Shown one piece after another: positions 43,094 through 55,072 of a stretch of DNA of 64,000 nt. The stretch is from Tulasnella sp. 424. Its lineage: Eukaryota; Basidiomycota; Agaricomycetes; Cantharellales; Tulasnellaceae. A program made the position numbers and the translations under genes. The stretch is from assembly GCA_019633425.1 (NCBI GenBank), contig WSUB01000050.1, forward strand, positions 1-64,000, in the 5' to 3' direction. Within the stretch, counting starts at the first letter, position 1. Each line of letters opens with the position of its first letter. Below the pieces are notes generated by a model. It was not told where the DNA came from, did no database searches, and worked only from the letters and a program-made list of their open reading frames with translations.

Positions 43094-44822
43094 TCATCGA
43101 CGTTTCTTCGAATCACTACTACCTTCCACCGCAGCAGCTACTCCTCTAGATCTTTTCTTGGCTCGGGCTCCATCCACACTATACATGACCGTCCCCATCA
43201 ATACGGCAGCAGCTCCACCCCACAGCCACACATTGCCTTTGTGGCCTTGGATAAGCAGTACGCTAATCCCCAGCGAGACGGCTTTACGAATAACCAGTAT
43301 CAGAGTCACCGTTAGACTCGACACCCTCGAAGTTAACCGGTGAACACCCGACACGCATACGAGTTGAGTCAGGACGTTCATTCCCAGAGGAATCCAGAAG
43401 CTTGGGATGGTGAACGCGGGAATGACGGCGTCTGCCCACGTAATGGCCTTTTCGAGGTACTTGTACACGTAGTGCGGATACGGTTGCGGCGTGATAGGAG
43501 TTGCGGGGATGTAGAAAAAGTCTTGTACTGCCGGTTGAGACGATCGAAGCAAAGAAACCGCGCTGATTTCCACTGGGGGTGAGGCATTTGCGATTTGGAA
43601 TTGAGAAAGGAGGTCTCGTCCGAAAAACGCGAACATGGGCATTCCGAGGAAGTGTAGATAGAATAGCCCTTCTTCCCAGTGTCGGCCGTATGCGGCGTAG
43701 GCGTCCTCTTGCGCAAGTCCCATCGCGGCCGAAAGAAGGAGCGCGATTGTAAGGAGGGCAATTCCGATTGCGTAGGAGCTCCCGCTGAAACTCCCTCCTC
43801 CTCCTGCGTTCGTGTGGTAGTCGCCGTCACCTCCTCCCCCTTTCCCCTTCTCCATCTTGGTGGATAACGTCGCGCTGGCTACTCCGATTGTAACCAGCAC
43901 CACAGACACCACCTGGGCTCTCGAATACCTCTTGCCTTTCATCAACCAACCCATCAGCAAGTTGGCAGCAAGCCCGCCGCTCCGGAAGATGATGTGAACC
44001 GCCAGGTTGACGTCGAAACCCAAAGCCAGGTTGTTCAACAGCGAGACGGCGAAGAATAGGAGTACTTGAATCATCCAGATCTTAATGGGTATTTTGCGTT
44101 GGCGTAGGTAGATTTTGGGGAGTTGAGTCCATAGTGTGGGTGTTGGGAGGGGGATGGTGCTGGTGAGGGATTGAGTGGAGAGGATTTGAGGCCGGTCTGG
44201 GTTGTTGGGAGAGATGCAGACGGTGGGTACGGGTGTTGCGGGTGGCATGTCGTTGGACAGAACGACTTTGAGGATGGTCTTCCCGTCGGACGAGGCTGCA
44301 TTGTGGAGCTCGTCATGTACGACGACCACGGATCCAGACGCTCCGACTTGTTTGGTGCCAGTCTTTTGTAACCTCTCCTCTAGCTCACGAGCCCACATTG
44401 CTCGTTCATCGGGCGTGTCTCCTTCAACGACCACCCGCGGGTCCTCCCCCGCTGCGGTGACACGCTTCTCTCGCTTTTGAATTTCCTGCACATGTTGGAC
44501 GATATACTCCAAGACCTGCTTCCGCGTAGGCCTGTCACGCATCATCGGCTCGTAGATAAAATGTTTAGGCAAATTCGTGATCACCACGATCAAATATTGA
44601 GCGAACGTGATGAGGGTGCCGCTGTGTGGGTTGTGGCGGGTGGTCAATTCGAGTGCCCATGCGTTACTGAAACAAACGGACGTGTTAGTGGATATCAAGT
44701 GCCAGAATTGAAAAGTATTACCTGCAGCAGCCCCCGAAGATAAGAGAGAATATGATGACCCATTGGCTTGCGGTGGATTGAACCAGCGGGAGAATGAGGT
44801 TCGACCAGGACGTGTTGGCCAT
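43094..44822 (-). CDS. YEA4: UDP-sugar (UAA family) nucleotide-sugar transporter, Yea4-like
   Basis: Two exons (44822-44722, 44666-43094) give 557 residues. The family imports UDP-N-acetylglucosamine or UDP-xylose into the ER or Golgi for glycan and chitin synthesis. Family segments are SQWVIIFSLIFGGCCSNAWA (first span), GTLITFAQYLIVV, IWMIQVLLFFAVSLLNNLAL, VHIIFRSGGLAANLLMGWLM, YSRAQVVSVVLVTIGVASAT, FLGMPMFAFFGRDLL, GVHRLTSRVSSLTVTLILVI and the dibasic end SSDSKKRR, which fits an ER-retention-type tail. Between the second and third membrane regions there is an unusually long hydrophilic insert of about 150 residues, and a second Gly-rich insert follows SATLSTKME. Substrate preference cannot be told from sequence. 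Confidence 0.88.
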
Positions 44823-45096
44823 TCTGGAGAGGAATTTAGACTCCTCTCGGGTGTGCTGAAGAACGATAAAACTTGTCTGGCCTTGAACTTTAACTAGTAG
44901 CGTCGGAAGAGGTCTCCCGAAAGAGAGAGCGAAGAGATCTCCGAACCGGTTACACGTTACTGCAAAGCACGTTGGGGAAACGCCGTGATGCAAACACACC
45001 CAAACCTCAACCCAATTCCAATCCAAACCGGGTTGCGGCTCTTGTCCCCATTTGCATCATCTCCATCTCTGACCTCCGACGATCAAATAAACGGAG
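44823..45096. promoter_or_regulatory. Divergent promoter region YEA4-like/CTNNBL1
   Basis: The 274 bp between the two divergent start codons must hold both promoters. No clear TATA element was seen. Confidence 0.45.
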
Positions 45097-47719
45097 ATGG
45101 ATATTGACAAATTCTTCAAGGTAATGTCCAGTCCCAGAACGCGCTGATTTGGTAGAATCGTGCTGATCCCCGCGGCGCGCAGACACCCAAGCTCCCCCCA
45201 GGCGGCAGCGGAGGTGGATCCAAACGACGCATGCCCGAAAACCCAACGCCCGAAATGCTCAAACGACTTCGAACCGAAGAAATAACCAACGGCTCGCATC
45301 GGACGGTCACTCCGCCACCCTCAGCCGACGTCAAGGGCAAAGGTCGCGCCGTATCGCTCCGCGATGAAGAAGAAGACGAAGAGGAGTACAAGCGCGGCAA
45401 CTTCGCTGCTGGTGCTGGTGACGACGCTTTCGGTGGCGGTGACGATGAAGAAGAAGACGGAGGAAGGTTCTTTGGAGGTGGATTAACGGACGAACAGAGA
45501 GAGATCTTGAATATATTTGATAAAGCTCAAGGAGGGAGGGAAGGGGTGGATGTACAAGATGTGGGTGAGCGTTTTTTTGTTGTCTCCTTGAATCTGGGCC
45601 TTTCCTTTCATCTAGAAAAGGAATTGGAGACTGATTTATCCCCCACTTGTTTTGTGTTATTAGACCGATGACCTGAATATCGCCGGTATTCGACGACTAT
45701 TGCTGAAATTCGAGCGAACAATCGACAAGAACCAAGCGCAGAGGTCAAAATATCCCAATGATCCATCAAAGTGCGAGAAGCTTGCCGTCTGAAACTTTAA
45801 GTCCAGTAGAGACTGATTTAGATGTCTTGCCTCTCTCGCTACATATTCCAGGTTCATCGATTCCGAAGCTGATTTGGACGCAGCCATCAAATCCCTGCTA
45901 CCGCTCTCCCAAGCGCCCATGCTCGCGTATCCGGAACTCGTTCGATCGGGGACGGTGATCAAGCTCGTGGAGTTGTTGACTCATGAGAATGTGGATATCG
46001 TGATCGACGTCGTGGAGTTGATCAAGGAGCTTACGGACGAGGATGTTGGGAATGAAGCTGATGAGGATGAGGAGGACGAGGAGGAAGCCGGGAGTTCTTC
46101 GAGGGAGAAGGGAATGAAGTTGCTCATTGATGGCCTCGTAAGTTTTGCTATCCCGTTCCACGACCCCGCGTGTTTCGTTCTCACCAGCTCGCCTGATCGA
46201 CAAGCTTGAAAACGGTTTGCTCGAACTGCTCGTCTCCAACCTCTCCCGTATGAACGAAGCGGAAGAGTCCGATCGTCAAGGCGTATACAACACCCTCAAC
46301 GTATTTGAAAACATCCTCGCTTTCAACCCGGCTATATCTCGAACGATCGTCACGAAGACGTCTATGCTCAAGTGGTTGCTCGAACGCGTGCAGGCGAAAA
46401 ACCACGACGACAATCGCGTGTATGCTTCGGAGCTGCTTGCCATTATCTTGCAAGACAACCGCCAGAATCGGTTAGAACTTGGAAAGGCCAACGGAGTGGA
46501 GACTTTGTTGCAAGTTTTGTCGGTTCGTCCTCCATTCTCCCAGTTCCGTTGAAAACGGTCTTTGAGTTTACTCCTTCATGTAGCAATACCGCAAAAAGGA
46601 CCCAGTAGACGCTGATGAGGTCGAGTTTATGGAGAACATCTTCGACTCTCTCTGCTCTTCCCTCGCTGAACCGGAAATCAAGAGCCTGTTCTTGGAAGGC
46701 GAAGGGGTGGAGCTTATGGTCATTATGATGAAGTATGCAACGACGTCTGTGGGTTGCTGTGACTCTGACTGATCGGAATGTCGCTCTCTGGCAGAGAGAA
46801 GATGCTTGCCCGGTCCAGGTCAATCAAAGTATTGGATTTCGCAATGCAAGGCACTTCTGGAACAGCCTGCTGCGAGACGTTTGTAGAGGCTTTGGGACTC
46901 AAGACTCTGTTCTCAGCGTTCATGGGCAAGGTATGTATCATTTAGTGTGTTAGTCGCAACGTTTAGCTTACACGATGGCACATGACATAGGCTAAAAAGC
47001 AAAAGAACCCATTGGCTACTACACCTGCTTCCGAAGATGCGACACATATCTTGGGAATAATATCTTCGCTGTTCAGCAACATACCTTCAGATTCGACAGC
47101 ACGAGTACGCCTTCTGACCAAATTCGTCGAGTCGGACTATGAGAAGGTGGACCGTCTATTGGAGGTTCGGGAAGGTGCAGAGGCGAGGTTAGCTGTGACG
47201 AATAAGGAGATTGAACAGGAACGTCAGGTACGTTTGCTATGTGTGCTTGACCGATGTTGCAGATATTTTCTTACTTTTCACCCCTCTCAGGAAATGATCG
47301 CCGACGGAGAAGATATTAGTGCAGAGGACGAGGATCGTTGGTACCTCCGAAAGGTTGACGGTGGTCTGTTTACGCTTCAGACGGCGGACTACATTCTTGG
47401 ATGGGTCTGTATGGAGGATGATGGGGTAAGTGAATCCTTCGTGATACTGGGAGCTCTTTCCTGACATCACTCTCCGCAGGTTCGTGGCCATGCCCAGCTA
47501 ATTCTAGGCAGGAAAGGGAAAGGCCTGAAGGACGTCGTCAAGGTTCTCAAGGACTACCATGAAAATGTGTCGGAAGAGGCCACAGATGGGCCCCCAGCTT
47601 CGGAGGACGCCATGGACACCTCAGACGGACCTTCGGCATCGAAATCGGCGGATGCTTCAGGAGGCCTCTCACAAAGGGCAATTTTGGAGGGTCTGATATC
47701 CTTCTTGGAGACCTGTTGA
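45097..47719 (+). CDS. CTNNBL1: Beta-catenin-like protein 1, spliceosome-associated
   Basis: CTNNBL1 is an armadillo-repeat protein of the Prp19/CDC5L spliceosome module. The first exon encodes only MDIDKFFK (45097-45120), then TPKLPPGGSGGGSKRRMPEN. After the acidic linker come LTDEQREILNIFDKA, IAGIRRLLLKFE, AIKSLLPLSQAPMLAYPELV, KLVELLTHENVDIVIDVVEL, NTLNVFENILAFNPAISRTI, LLAIILQDNRQNRLELGKAN, DPVDADEVEFMENIFDSLCS and LGIISSLFSNI. The C-terminus holds KVDGGLFTLQTADYILGWVC and ARMHAQLIL-type helices, ending ILEGLISFLETC. About ten exons, all with GT-AG sites as far as traced. The C-terminal 30-residue Ser/Asp-rich insert before QRAILEG is likely disordered. It runs convergently to UTP15, with 70 bp between stops. 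Confidence 0.93.
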
Positions 47720-47789
47720 CGCCGAGGGCGGCTTGAGTACAGGCTCGTTTCCAATGCATGTTTATATCACGAAATGTATCGATACATCA

Positions 47790-49611
47790 TTAAGCAGTCG
47801 ACAAAACAGCCGAACATAATAGCATATCCAGGGCGCCGCGCAACTGACAGACGTCTTTTTGGAGTCGTAATTCGGCTTGTACTCTGCCCCGGAGTTGAGC
47901 TAGCTCGTGATCAATGACCGTTGACAGACCGACCACAGAGGAGTAGACATCTGTCAGAAGGAGGTTAGGTTTATTCTAGTCAAAGAAACCACGTCTCTCA
48001 CCCAGTAGTACTCCTGCCACTTCGCACGCAAGTGGGCCCCATCGAGTGTCGGTGATATACTTCGAAAGCATCTGGAGGACTGGTTCGAGCAACACGTCGT
48101 CCCGCCCACTTAGAGCTATCCGCAGCCCTTCCCGGTAGACCAACTCCTGGAGCAGCGAGAAGAATGTCACGGCTGATGTACCCTATGACGGAATGATGTC
48201 AACGGATGGCAAGTTACACTCGTCAAAACGCCTACTGGAACCAGGACGGCATCCAGAGCCTCGCCGTATTTGAACTCCTTCAGGAGTTTATCGTATTCCG
48301 CGAGCTTCTTTTTGTGCTCCTTCGCAAGCTTGACTTCGTCCGGATCCCCTTTGGGCTTCGTTACAGGTCGTTGGGACAGGTATTCGGGCTCGCCGATCCT
48401 CTCAAGCATGCTTTCAAAATCTCCCGTCCTGCTAACCTCCTTTCGAGTTGCTGCTGCTTGCGCCTCTTCCTCAGAGGTGTTCCGTCGCCGCACCGAAAGT
48501 GTACCGTCTGACATTCCTGCAGCGAGATGGGTGTCATCCGGCTGCAAAGCGGAAGCACTTCAGCTACCGCCGGTTGACGCGACTATCAGGCACTCACCGA
48601 CATGGCTAGGCAAAGTATTGGCGCGGAATAACGCATGGTGTGCACGACACGATAAGAAGACACGTCGTACACCTTGACCATCTGGTCCAGACCTCCTGTT
48701 AACAGTCGACTCGCATTGCCGTTGAACGCCATGCAAGTGATGGTTTTCTGGTGGTTTGACAGGGCTCGGAGGCAACGACCTCCGGCTACAAGATCCCATA
48801 CCCGTAGAATCGGGCCTGAGCTTGAGAGTGCGAGTGTATCGGACGGGAACAACATGACATCTTCTACGGGGGCCTGACCCTTTTCGGCGCTGCCCATGAC
48901 CATCTCGGCTGCGCCTGTTCGCGCGTCGAAAAGTCGGACCGTGGAGTCATAGCTTCCAGTGAGAATGAGAGAAGGGTTGAGATTCGACATCACGCCGGAA
49001 CGAACATAGTCGGTATGCTCCGTGAACGTGGTCACCGCGGATTGAGATGGAATGTCCCAAAGCTTCACCGTGGTGTCATCGGAACAGGACAGTAGCTGGG
49101 TAGTCTCCTTTGGCGAAAATTTAGTCACATGAACTGGCCTATTAATGAATCATTAGACCCTTCGAGCATGTAGGAGTTGCAAGAGAAACTTGCTGTTTGT
49201 GTTCTTTGAGGGTTCGTAATACAGCTCGACTCGTGATGTCGAAGACCTGTCTTTGCTCCGTCAGTAGCCCAGCCTAGAAAAAAAAAAGAATTTCTGCACC
49301 TGTATTAAACCAGAATCATCTCCTGCAACCAGAAGTTTACCATCGTGTCGAATGTGTCCACTGCGAGCTACGTCGTTGAACCGCGTGATGGTCTTTGCGA
49401 CTTTTTGCGTTCGAGGAGCGAGGACTTGCACGCGCATTGCAGAAGTGACCGCATACCTGTGAGGCTCGGTAGGTGCAAAGTGTATGGAAGTGACTGGAGA
49501 GTAATTCTTGATGAATACCGGATGCTTGTAGCGTTTCCAGAACTGAGACTCTGGCGAGCGACCTTTGGCGGTCGTTGGGTGCTTTTGAATTGGTGTCGGA
49601 AGGAAAGACAT
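47790..49611 (-). CDS. UTP15: U3 snoRNP/t-UTP protein 15, WD40
   Basis: Utp15 is a WD40 member of the t-UTP/UtpA complex that links rDNA transcription and early 18S rRNA processing. The start is MSFLPTPIQKHPTTAKGRS, then PVTSIHFAPTEPHRYAVTSA. WD repeats include LLSCSDDTTVKLWDIPSQ, LILTGSYDSTVRLFDARTGA, GGRCLRALSNHQKTITCMAF and RLLTGGLDQMVKVYDVSSYR. The C-terminal Utp15 domain has YDKLLKEFKYGEALDAVL, FSLLQELVYREGLRIALSGR and WGPLACEVAGVLLD, ending with ELAQLRGRVQAELRLQ and a hydrophobic tail. The short intron at 49193-49139 is GC-AG. It is divergent from the TCTP gene, with 358 bp between starts. Confidence 0.93.
49139..49193 (-). other. GC-AG intron of UTP15
   Basis: The donor is AAACA|gcaagt and the acceptor ttaatag. 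Removing 55 nt joins LKEHKQ to PVHVTKFSPKE. The only GT alternatives shift the frame and stop quickly. Confidence 0.85.
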
Positions 49612-49969
49612 GATGATGACTGAATTATACGCTACTGTCCGTTTGTCGAACAAGCTCGAAACTTTGGATCTTCTGGTCAGTGGATGGCAAGCGCCTGAAT
49701 TTTTGAAGCCCCTGAACGGATTTAGCGAGCTGCAAAATCCGTCCCATAAATCTCAGATTTGGCTGGATCGATTGGTCGACTCAGCACAACCATCTCTCCT
49801 CCTCTTCAAATTTTCTCGACTGCGTCACCGCTACCCTCCTCGTCGTCAGCTGTATGTCAGTCGTGCAAAGCTTTCGTTTCGATCCTTGTACTGACAACAG
49901 GCCTGCGCTTTCGGCTTACTACCAACCCCGCGGAACCTCACCTCTAACGCTCGGGACAGTGCCGCGAAA

Positions 49970-50748
49970 ATGCTTCTCTACTGTGATATTCTCGCTCATG
50001 ACCAGGACGAGCTTTTCTCCGATGCCTACCCTGTGTCAGTCGCAGTATGCTCGCCTCACGAAGTCTAATTCAGAGAGCTTACGGCCCCTACTGTTTGTTG
50101 GCTAAACAGCAAGGAGATCGACGACATCGCATACGAGGTCGAATGTGCCATGATTACTATCAAGGATGGAGAAGTTGACATCGGTGCCAACGCCTCGGCT
50201 GAAGAAGCGGAGGAGGCCTTGGAGGACGGCGCGGTGACAGTCAACAACGTCGTCCACAGCTTCCGTCTAGAAAAAACCGAATATGACAAGAAGACCTACC
50301 TCGCCCACTTGAAGGTACTTGGTTCTTTACAGGGTCTCTCGATTCCTTCAATATTGACACCGTATCTTCCGTAGAAATACATGAAGGCACTGGAGACCAA
50401 ACTCGGAGAGACAAACCCGGACCGAGTTCCTGCATTCAAGAAGGGTGCTGCTGAATTTGCTAAGAAAATTGTAGCCAATTTTAAGGATTACGACTTTGTG
50501 AGCAGTGATTATGCCGTCGTTGAGGTCGGCGGTGGGATTGATGGCAAACCTTGCACAGTACACTGGCTCGGGCATGGATCTTGACGCCCCTGGCATGGTT
50601 GCCCTTCTCAACTTTAGGGTACGTGAACGTTATCTCTGTTCGGTTCATATGATATGATATTGATTTTTCTCCGCACCTTCTGCAGGAGGATGGTGTTACA
50701 CCTTTCTTCACTTTCTGGAAGGATGGTGTCAAGGAGCGCAAGTTGTGA
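49970..50748 (+). CDS. TMA19: Translationally controlled tumour protein homolog
   Basis: TCTP (yeast Tma19) is a small, abundant ribosome- and microtubule-associated protein. Five exons (49970-50034, 50110-50314, 50375-50497, 50559-50618, 50686-50748) give 171 residues, the normal size. Conserved marks: MLLYCDILAHDQDELFSDAY, EVECAMITIKDGEVDIGANA, ASAEEAEE, VVHSFRLEKTEYDKKTYLAH, KGAAEFAKKIVANFKDYDF, YTGSGMD, MVALLNFREDGVTPFFTFWK and DGVKERKL. The usual segment GMNPDGMVALL is DLDAPGMVALL here, a two-residue longer loop. High expression is expected from the family, not shown directly. Confidence 0.95.
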
Positions 50749-51580
50749 ACGTATTGTCTCAGAGAGGGGCACTGTTTTTATGTTAGATTTAGTTGTCGCG
50801 TTGCGCTTTGAAGTGCGGAATCATGTGGATGCCCATTCTCTTGTTCGTGCTCATGTGGTGTAACTGCGGACCCTCTGGTGGAGCAAAGAAAACACCCAAA
50901 CTCGACCATTGAACACTGGTGGGCTAGCCTAGCCGATTCCTACGGGATCCCATCTCCCACTGCTCTACGGGCTGGTAGCCATACTCGTCAAATGGCTGCC
51001 GGCGGTAACGTTCAAACCTCGCCGTATTCCGCGCGGACTCCCAGAAGCCAGCAACAACCTCCAACATTGGGCCCCGGAGACAAGTCGAAAGCAAGCACCA
51101 GAAGGTCTGCGCGAGTACCAGCCATAAGCTTCAAAAAGGTAGGCTATGATACTGAGGTTGCAACATACCGCTAAAATTCTACGGTTGGCACGTAAAAGTT
51201 AGCGGATCGATGGGGGGCCGCTGGGGATTTTGCTCACAAAAGACAGAGTAAGATAAAGGCAAAGATCGCTAAGGACTTGAGTTCATCGTCTTGCGATGCC
51301 ATCTAGGTAGAGAGAGTGTGCAGAGTAGCTGAAGGGATTGTTGGGAAACTGGAAAATAGACCCTAATAGAAGAGGTTATTGGTCGAAAACACTTGGCGTG
51401 AAAACACGCGGAGCAAATACGCGAAAACGAGTTCCCATTCTATGTCGAGTTGAGATTCCTGAAAAGAGGTATCGAGAAGGCGGATGAAGAGCGTACACAG
51501 AAAAACGGAAAAAGAAGATACACGACGGGTTTAAGGGAACAAGGTATAACACGCATGAGAAAATGGCGGCATCGAGCCAA
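50749..51580. other. Convergent 0.8 kb region, one weak ORF
   Basis: A 61-codon ORF (50992-51174, MAAGGNVQTSPYSARTPRSQ at the start) has a possible gtaggc donor after FKK at 51138, but no matching acceptor or downstream exon was found. I see nothing else. The region is the 3' flank of TCTP and of the Zn2Cys6 gene. Confidence 0.4.
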
Positions 51581-54500
51581 CTAGGACATTCCTCCTCCCT
51601 GAATCTGGTGGACTAGAGCGTCCCAATACATAAAGTCTGCTCCCTCCCCCCCTAGGCTTCCAAGTTCCGACGATGGCAAAGCACCGCTCCCGGTCAGCGA
51701 GGGATCGGAAGGTGTGGGAACCTCACTGGTAGATAACCCCAATGCTTGCCTGAAGCCCCCCGCGGCGGTGGCCGGGTTGCCCCACATTGGGCCACCGGGT
51801 GTGGTGGCAGTGCCTGAAAACATATTCCCAAACAACCCGGAGGGGTCAAAGCTGCTAAGAGTGTTGGTTGGCGCATCGAGACTATTGACGTTGTTGCACC
51901 AATTGTCCAGCAGCCGCTGGGCATGTTCGTCCTCGGCCGCCGAAGGGCTGGAGCTTGCCAGGGATCCACCGTCATTCTGCCCGCGTTGTGCCAAGTCCAC
52001 CATCCTAGGAGACGCTCGAATAACAGATGGTGAAGTGACCGATTGATTCGGGTATTTCGGTGAGGGACTATCAATCGGGGTGCGGGTGAGAGGTGAATTG
52101 GCTCCAATTCCTCGGGGAATGGCAATGGCGGAAGGTGTCTTGGAATGACCTGGAACAAAGGTGGATGTTGTGCCACTCGCGGTGCTCGTCAAGGAGGGAG
52201 TGGCCGTTCCAGATTGGGCGATTCCGAGTAAGAGGTTTGCTTCTTGAGCGGATGCAATCGATCGGCTCGACTTCTGTCGCTTCGCCCGTACGCTCGAGCG
52301 CTCGGCGGATGTCTTCTCGCCCAGTCGCGAGGCATCATCTCCGTCTTCCTCTTCATCCTCCTCCGCCTCACGTTTGCGAGGTCCTTGAGCTTCAGCGGCC
52401 CTGGCTTTCTGGGAGAGATACTCGATGATCTTCAATTCCCGCTTAGTTGTGTCGTCTAGCTCCCGTAAGATCTGAGGCGCCCCGTCACCGACACCATGGC
52501 GCCTGAGGAACCCCTCGAGAATATCGTGCATCACCGCAGAGTGGGGTCCATGGGGATCAATGACAAGAGCAATGCCACTAATCATCGCAGATTGGAATTC
52601 TCGGTATGCCCCTCCGAGCGATTCCATGACGCTCTTCGGCATCGACGCCTTGAATGCTTTGCGCGCCTCGAAATCCTTCCTAGCTGCCTCAAAGCAGGCA
52701 CGTCGGGATGCGTTGAATCGTTCATGCTTGCGCAATACGTAAGGCCGCTACAAAGAAGCCATAATCAGGGAAAAGGCGACCTAAGCCAACGGCAGCACAC
52801 TGACATGCAACGAGATCCGGATGAACCAGACTTCCGTAACGATCAGGAAGCGATGAACTGGAACGTATGGGAATTGTGCGTCCAAAGAGGTGTCAGGTTC
52901 CACGGCGTAATGCGGAGGTAGCTTGTTGATGAAACGTTGGAGTTCCTCATCCAATGCCAACACTTCGCTGTAGTGAGAATGGTGGCGAACGAGCTGGAAG
53001 TGATGGGCGATATGCCCCATAATCTTCGCGAGTTGGTGCCTCAGGATGGTGAACGTAGTGTGGGTCGGGACCGTTAGCGGATGATCCGACAGCTTGGGTA
53101 GCTGCTGTGGCGGTGGCATGCCTTGGTTGGCGTAAGATCTAACGTGGTCCAAGATTTCTTCGTCGTCTACATTAAGCGGGGGCAAGGTGTCGCAATAGTC
53201 ATCGTGAATTGCGCGAGGGCGACCGAGGAGAAGCGCGAAAGTAGAGTCCGCGTGGTAGCTATGTATGAGCAGTAGTTAGAGTACTGAGCACGATCTTCGA
53301 TTCGCAATATGCCGTACAGGTAGGCCCTGACACAGATCCGTGTTTTAGTACAATATCCATGTGTTCCAGGCAGGTGTTATCTCACCAAATCCTTCGGCGA
53401 TACTCGGTCTGGAAGGGATCCAGGTTCTAGGTATACTAGGTTAAGATAAGGCAGGCTGTTACTGCACACTCCTCGACTTACCATCTTCCCGGGATCGCGA
53501 TGGAGTCCAACCGCTTGGGCGGCTCTTACGGCAGCGCCTAGCTGAGCCCAGCACTCCGTGATACGACGATCGAACGTCAGGAACCGAACACTCTGCGAGG
53601 CGCACGTTAGATGGTTTGGCCTTCAGGAAAACGCGCGACAAATTCCATACCAGAATACGTGTAAGAATGATCTCGAACGAATCGGAGTGGATGGCTGCAG
53701 CAATGAGGATGGAGCGCCGGCCTGCACAAAGCAAATCTTGTGAGAGGAGACCCTAGACAACTTAACAACCGCGGCTCACTGGACCAATAATATCGCAAGG
53801 ATGTCAACCTCTTCTGGCGCTCATCGCCCAGGATGTGTTCTGGGGCTAGCCGAGCAGCAATGGCCAGGACGACGAAGAGAAGAGGCAGGAAACGGATGTC
53901 GTTGGGATGGACCCGGATTCCGTTGTTACAAATGGCCTCGTACGAGGTGCGGAAGGAAGGTTCGTAAATGGGGTATCGTGTGTAGTTTCTATCATGACAT
54001 GGGGTAAGCGACCAAACAAGGATGAGAGAACGGGCGAACTCACATGGAGGTAAAGTAATAATCAATGAGCACGTCTGATAGCGACCGCGGTGGTAGATCT
54101 TGAACGAGTTCTGAGAGCTTGTGAGGAGGCACACCACAGTCTTGGATTAGGCTCTTGAGTTTGTCGGTAACTTGTGAATGCTCTTCTTGGATCGTGGCCC
54201 CGATATTCCCAGACGTGCTGTGTTGGAGCTGAGAATGGACGTCAATAGAGATAATGCTGGGCAGCGATAAGCCTTTCTCACCTGCTCAATGATTGGCCGA
54301 GAGTTGACGGATCCCAAGGCACTTGTCCCGAACCATTTACCTGCCTCGAGCATCCCGCCGGAAGGTTCGGGGCCAGGTACCGGAGAACTGGATCGAGACG
54401 AAGCGGTCGACTTCTGGTCATCCTGACTCCTGTCTAGTTCCATTAACTGGTCATTGGAACCGTTGTTGATCGACCCCCATGGACCGTTGGTGCCCGGAAG

Positions 54501-55072
54501 ATTCGCGGAGAACTCGCGTGGTGATGATGGGGATGTGAGCTCCCCCGAGGCATACTGAGGGAATACCTGATCTATAATTTGTTCAATGCGCGACAGACGA
54601 GCGTTGAAGTCCTCAGTCTTGCCAGGCTGGTAGTTCTTGCAGAGTTCTGGGACTTTGCGAGCGACACACTGAGAGGGAGGTTCCTTATCAGGGACTTGTT
54701 CCAATACTGACTGGCCGAAGCACACGTACATGACCGCATGGAACTTGACGATCGCACTGGTACGAGCGGATAGACTACGTTGAGCAGATTGCATTGCATC
54801 TGATCTCGAGCAGGACTCGCCTTTTGCTTTCGCCTGTGGCATTCCTGACAACTGTAGCTCACCCGAGCCCTCTTCTTGATACTGGCGGCGGACGATAGCT
54901 GTGTGCTGAGATGAGCGACCAGAAACTCTAACTGGGCGGGGATGTGAGTTACCTCAGGCTTTCGCTTAGATGTGGCCGCTTGCGGGAAATGAGGATCTCC
55001 GGGGGAACCAGGAGTTGCAGAGTCCATCGGCCGACTTGGTGCGGGCAAGATGCGTGGGTTGTTTGAGGCCAT
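51581..55072 (-). CDS. Zn2Cys6 fungal-specific transcription factor
   Basis: The start ATG is at 55072 (MASNNPRILPAPSRPMDSAT). The binuclear zinc cluster is split over three exons: RARVSYSCQECHRRKQK, then a 27-nt exon CDRQVPCGH (54756-54730), then CVARKVPELCKNYQPGK. Cys spacing is C-x2-C-x6-C-x5-C-x2-C-x8-C. The linker FNARLSRIEQIIDQVFPQ is probably the dimerisation helix. A fungal_trans domain follows: YPIYEPSFRTSYEAICNNG, FLPLLFVVLAIAARLAPEHI, CWAQLGAAVRAAQAVGLHRD, YHADSTFALLLGRPRAIHDD and FLIVTEVWFIRISLHRPY. The C-terminal 250 residues are Ser/Pro/Gly-rich and acidic, a likely activation region, ending HQIQGGGMS. The intron at 54820-54757 is GC-AG. Targets are unknown. Confidence 0.88.
54757..54820 (-). 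other. GC-AG intron inside the Zn2Cys6 coding sequence
   Basis: The donor is CAAAAG|gcgagt and the acceptor gtaccag. Splicing joins CHRRKQK to CDRQVPCGH, and a normal 61-nt GT-AG intron (54729-54669) then joins CGH to CVARK. Without both, two or more zinc ligands are lost. Confidence 0.85.

Noticed and set aside
50992..51174. Small plus-strand gene after TCTP
   Set aside because: One possible donor exists, but no acceptor or downstream exon was found, and no family resemblance.
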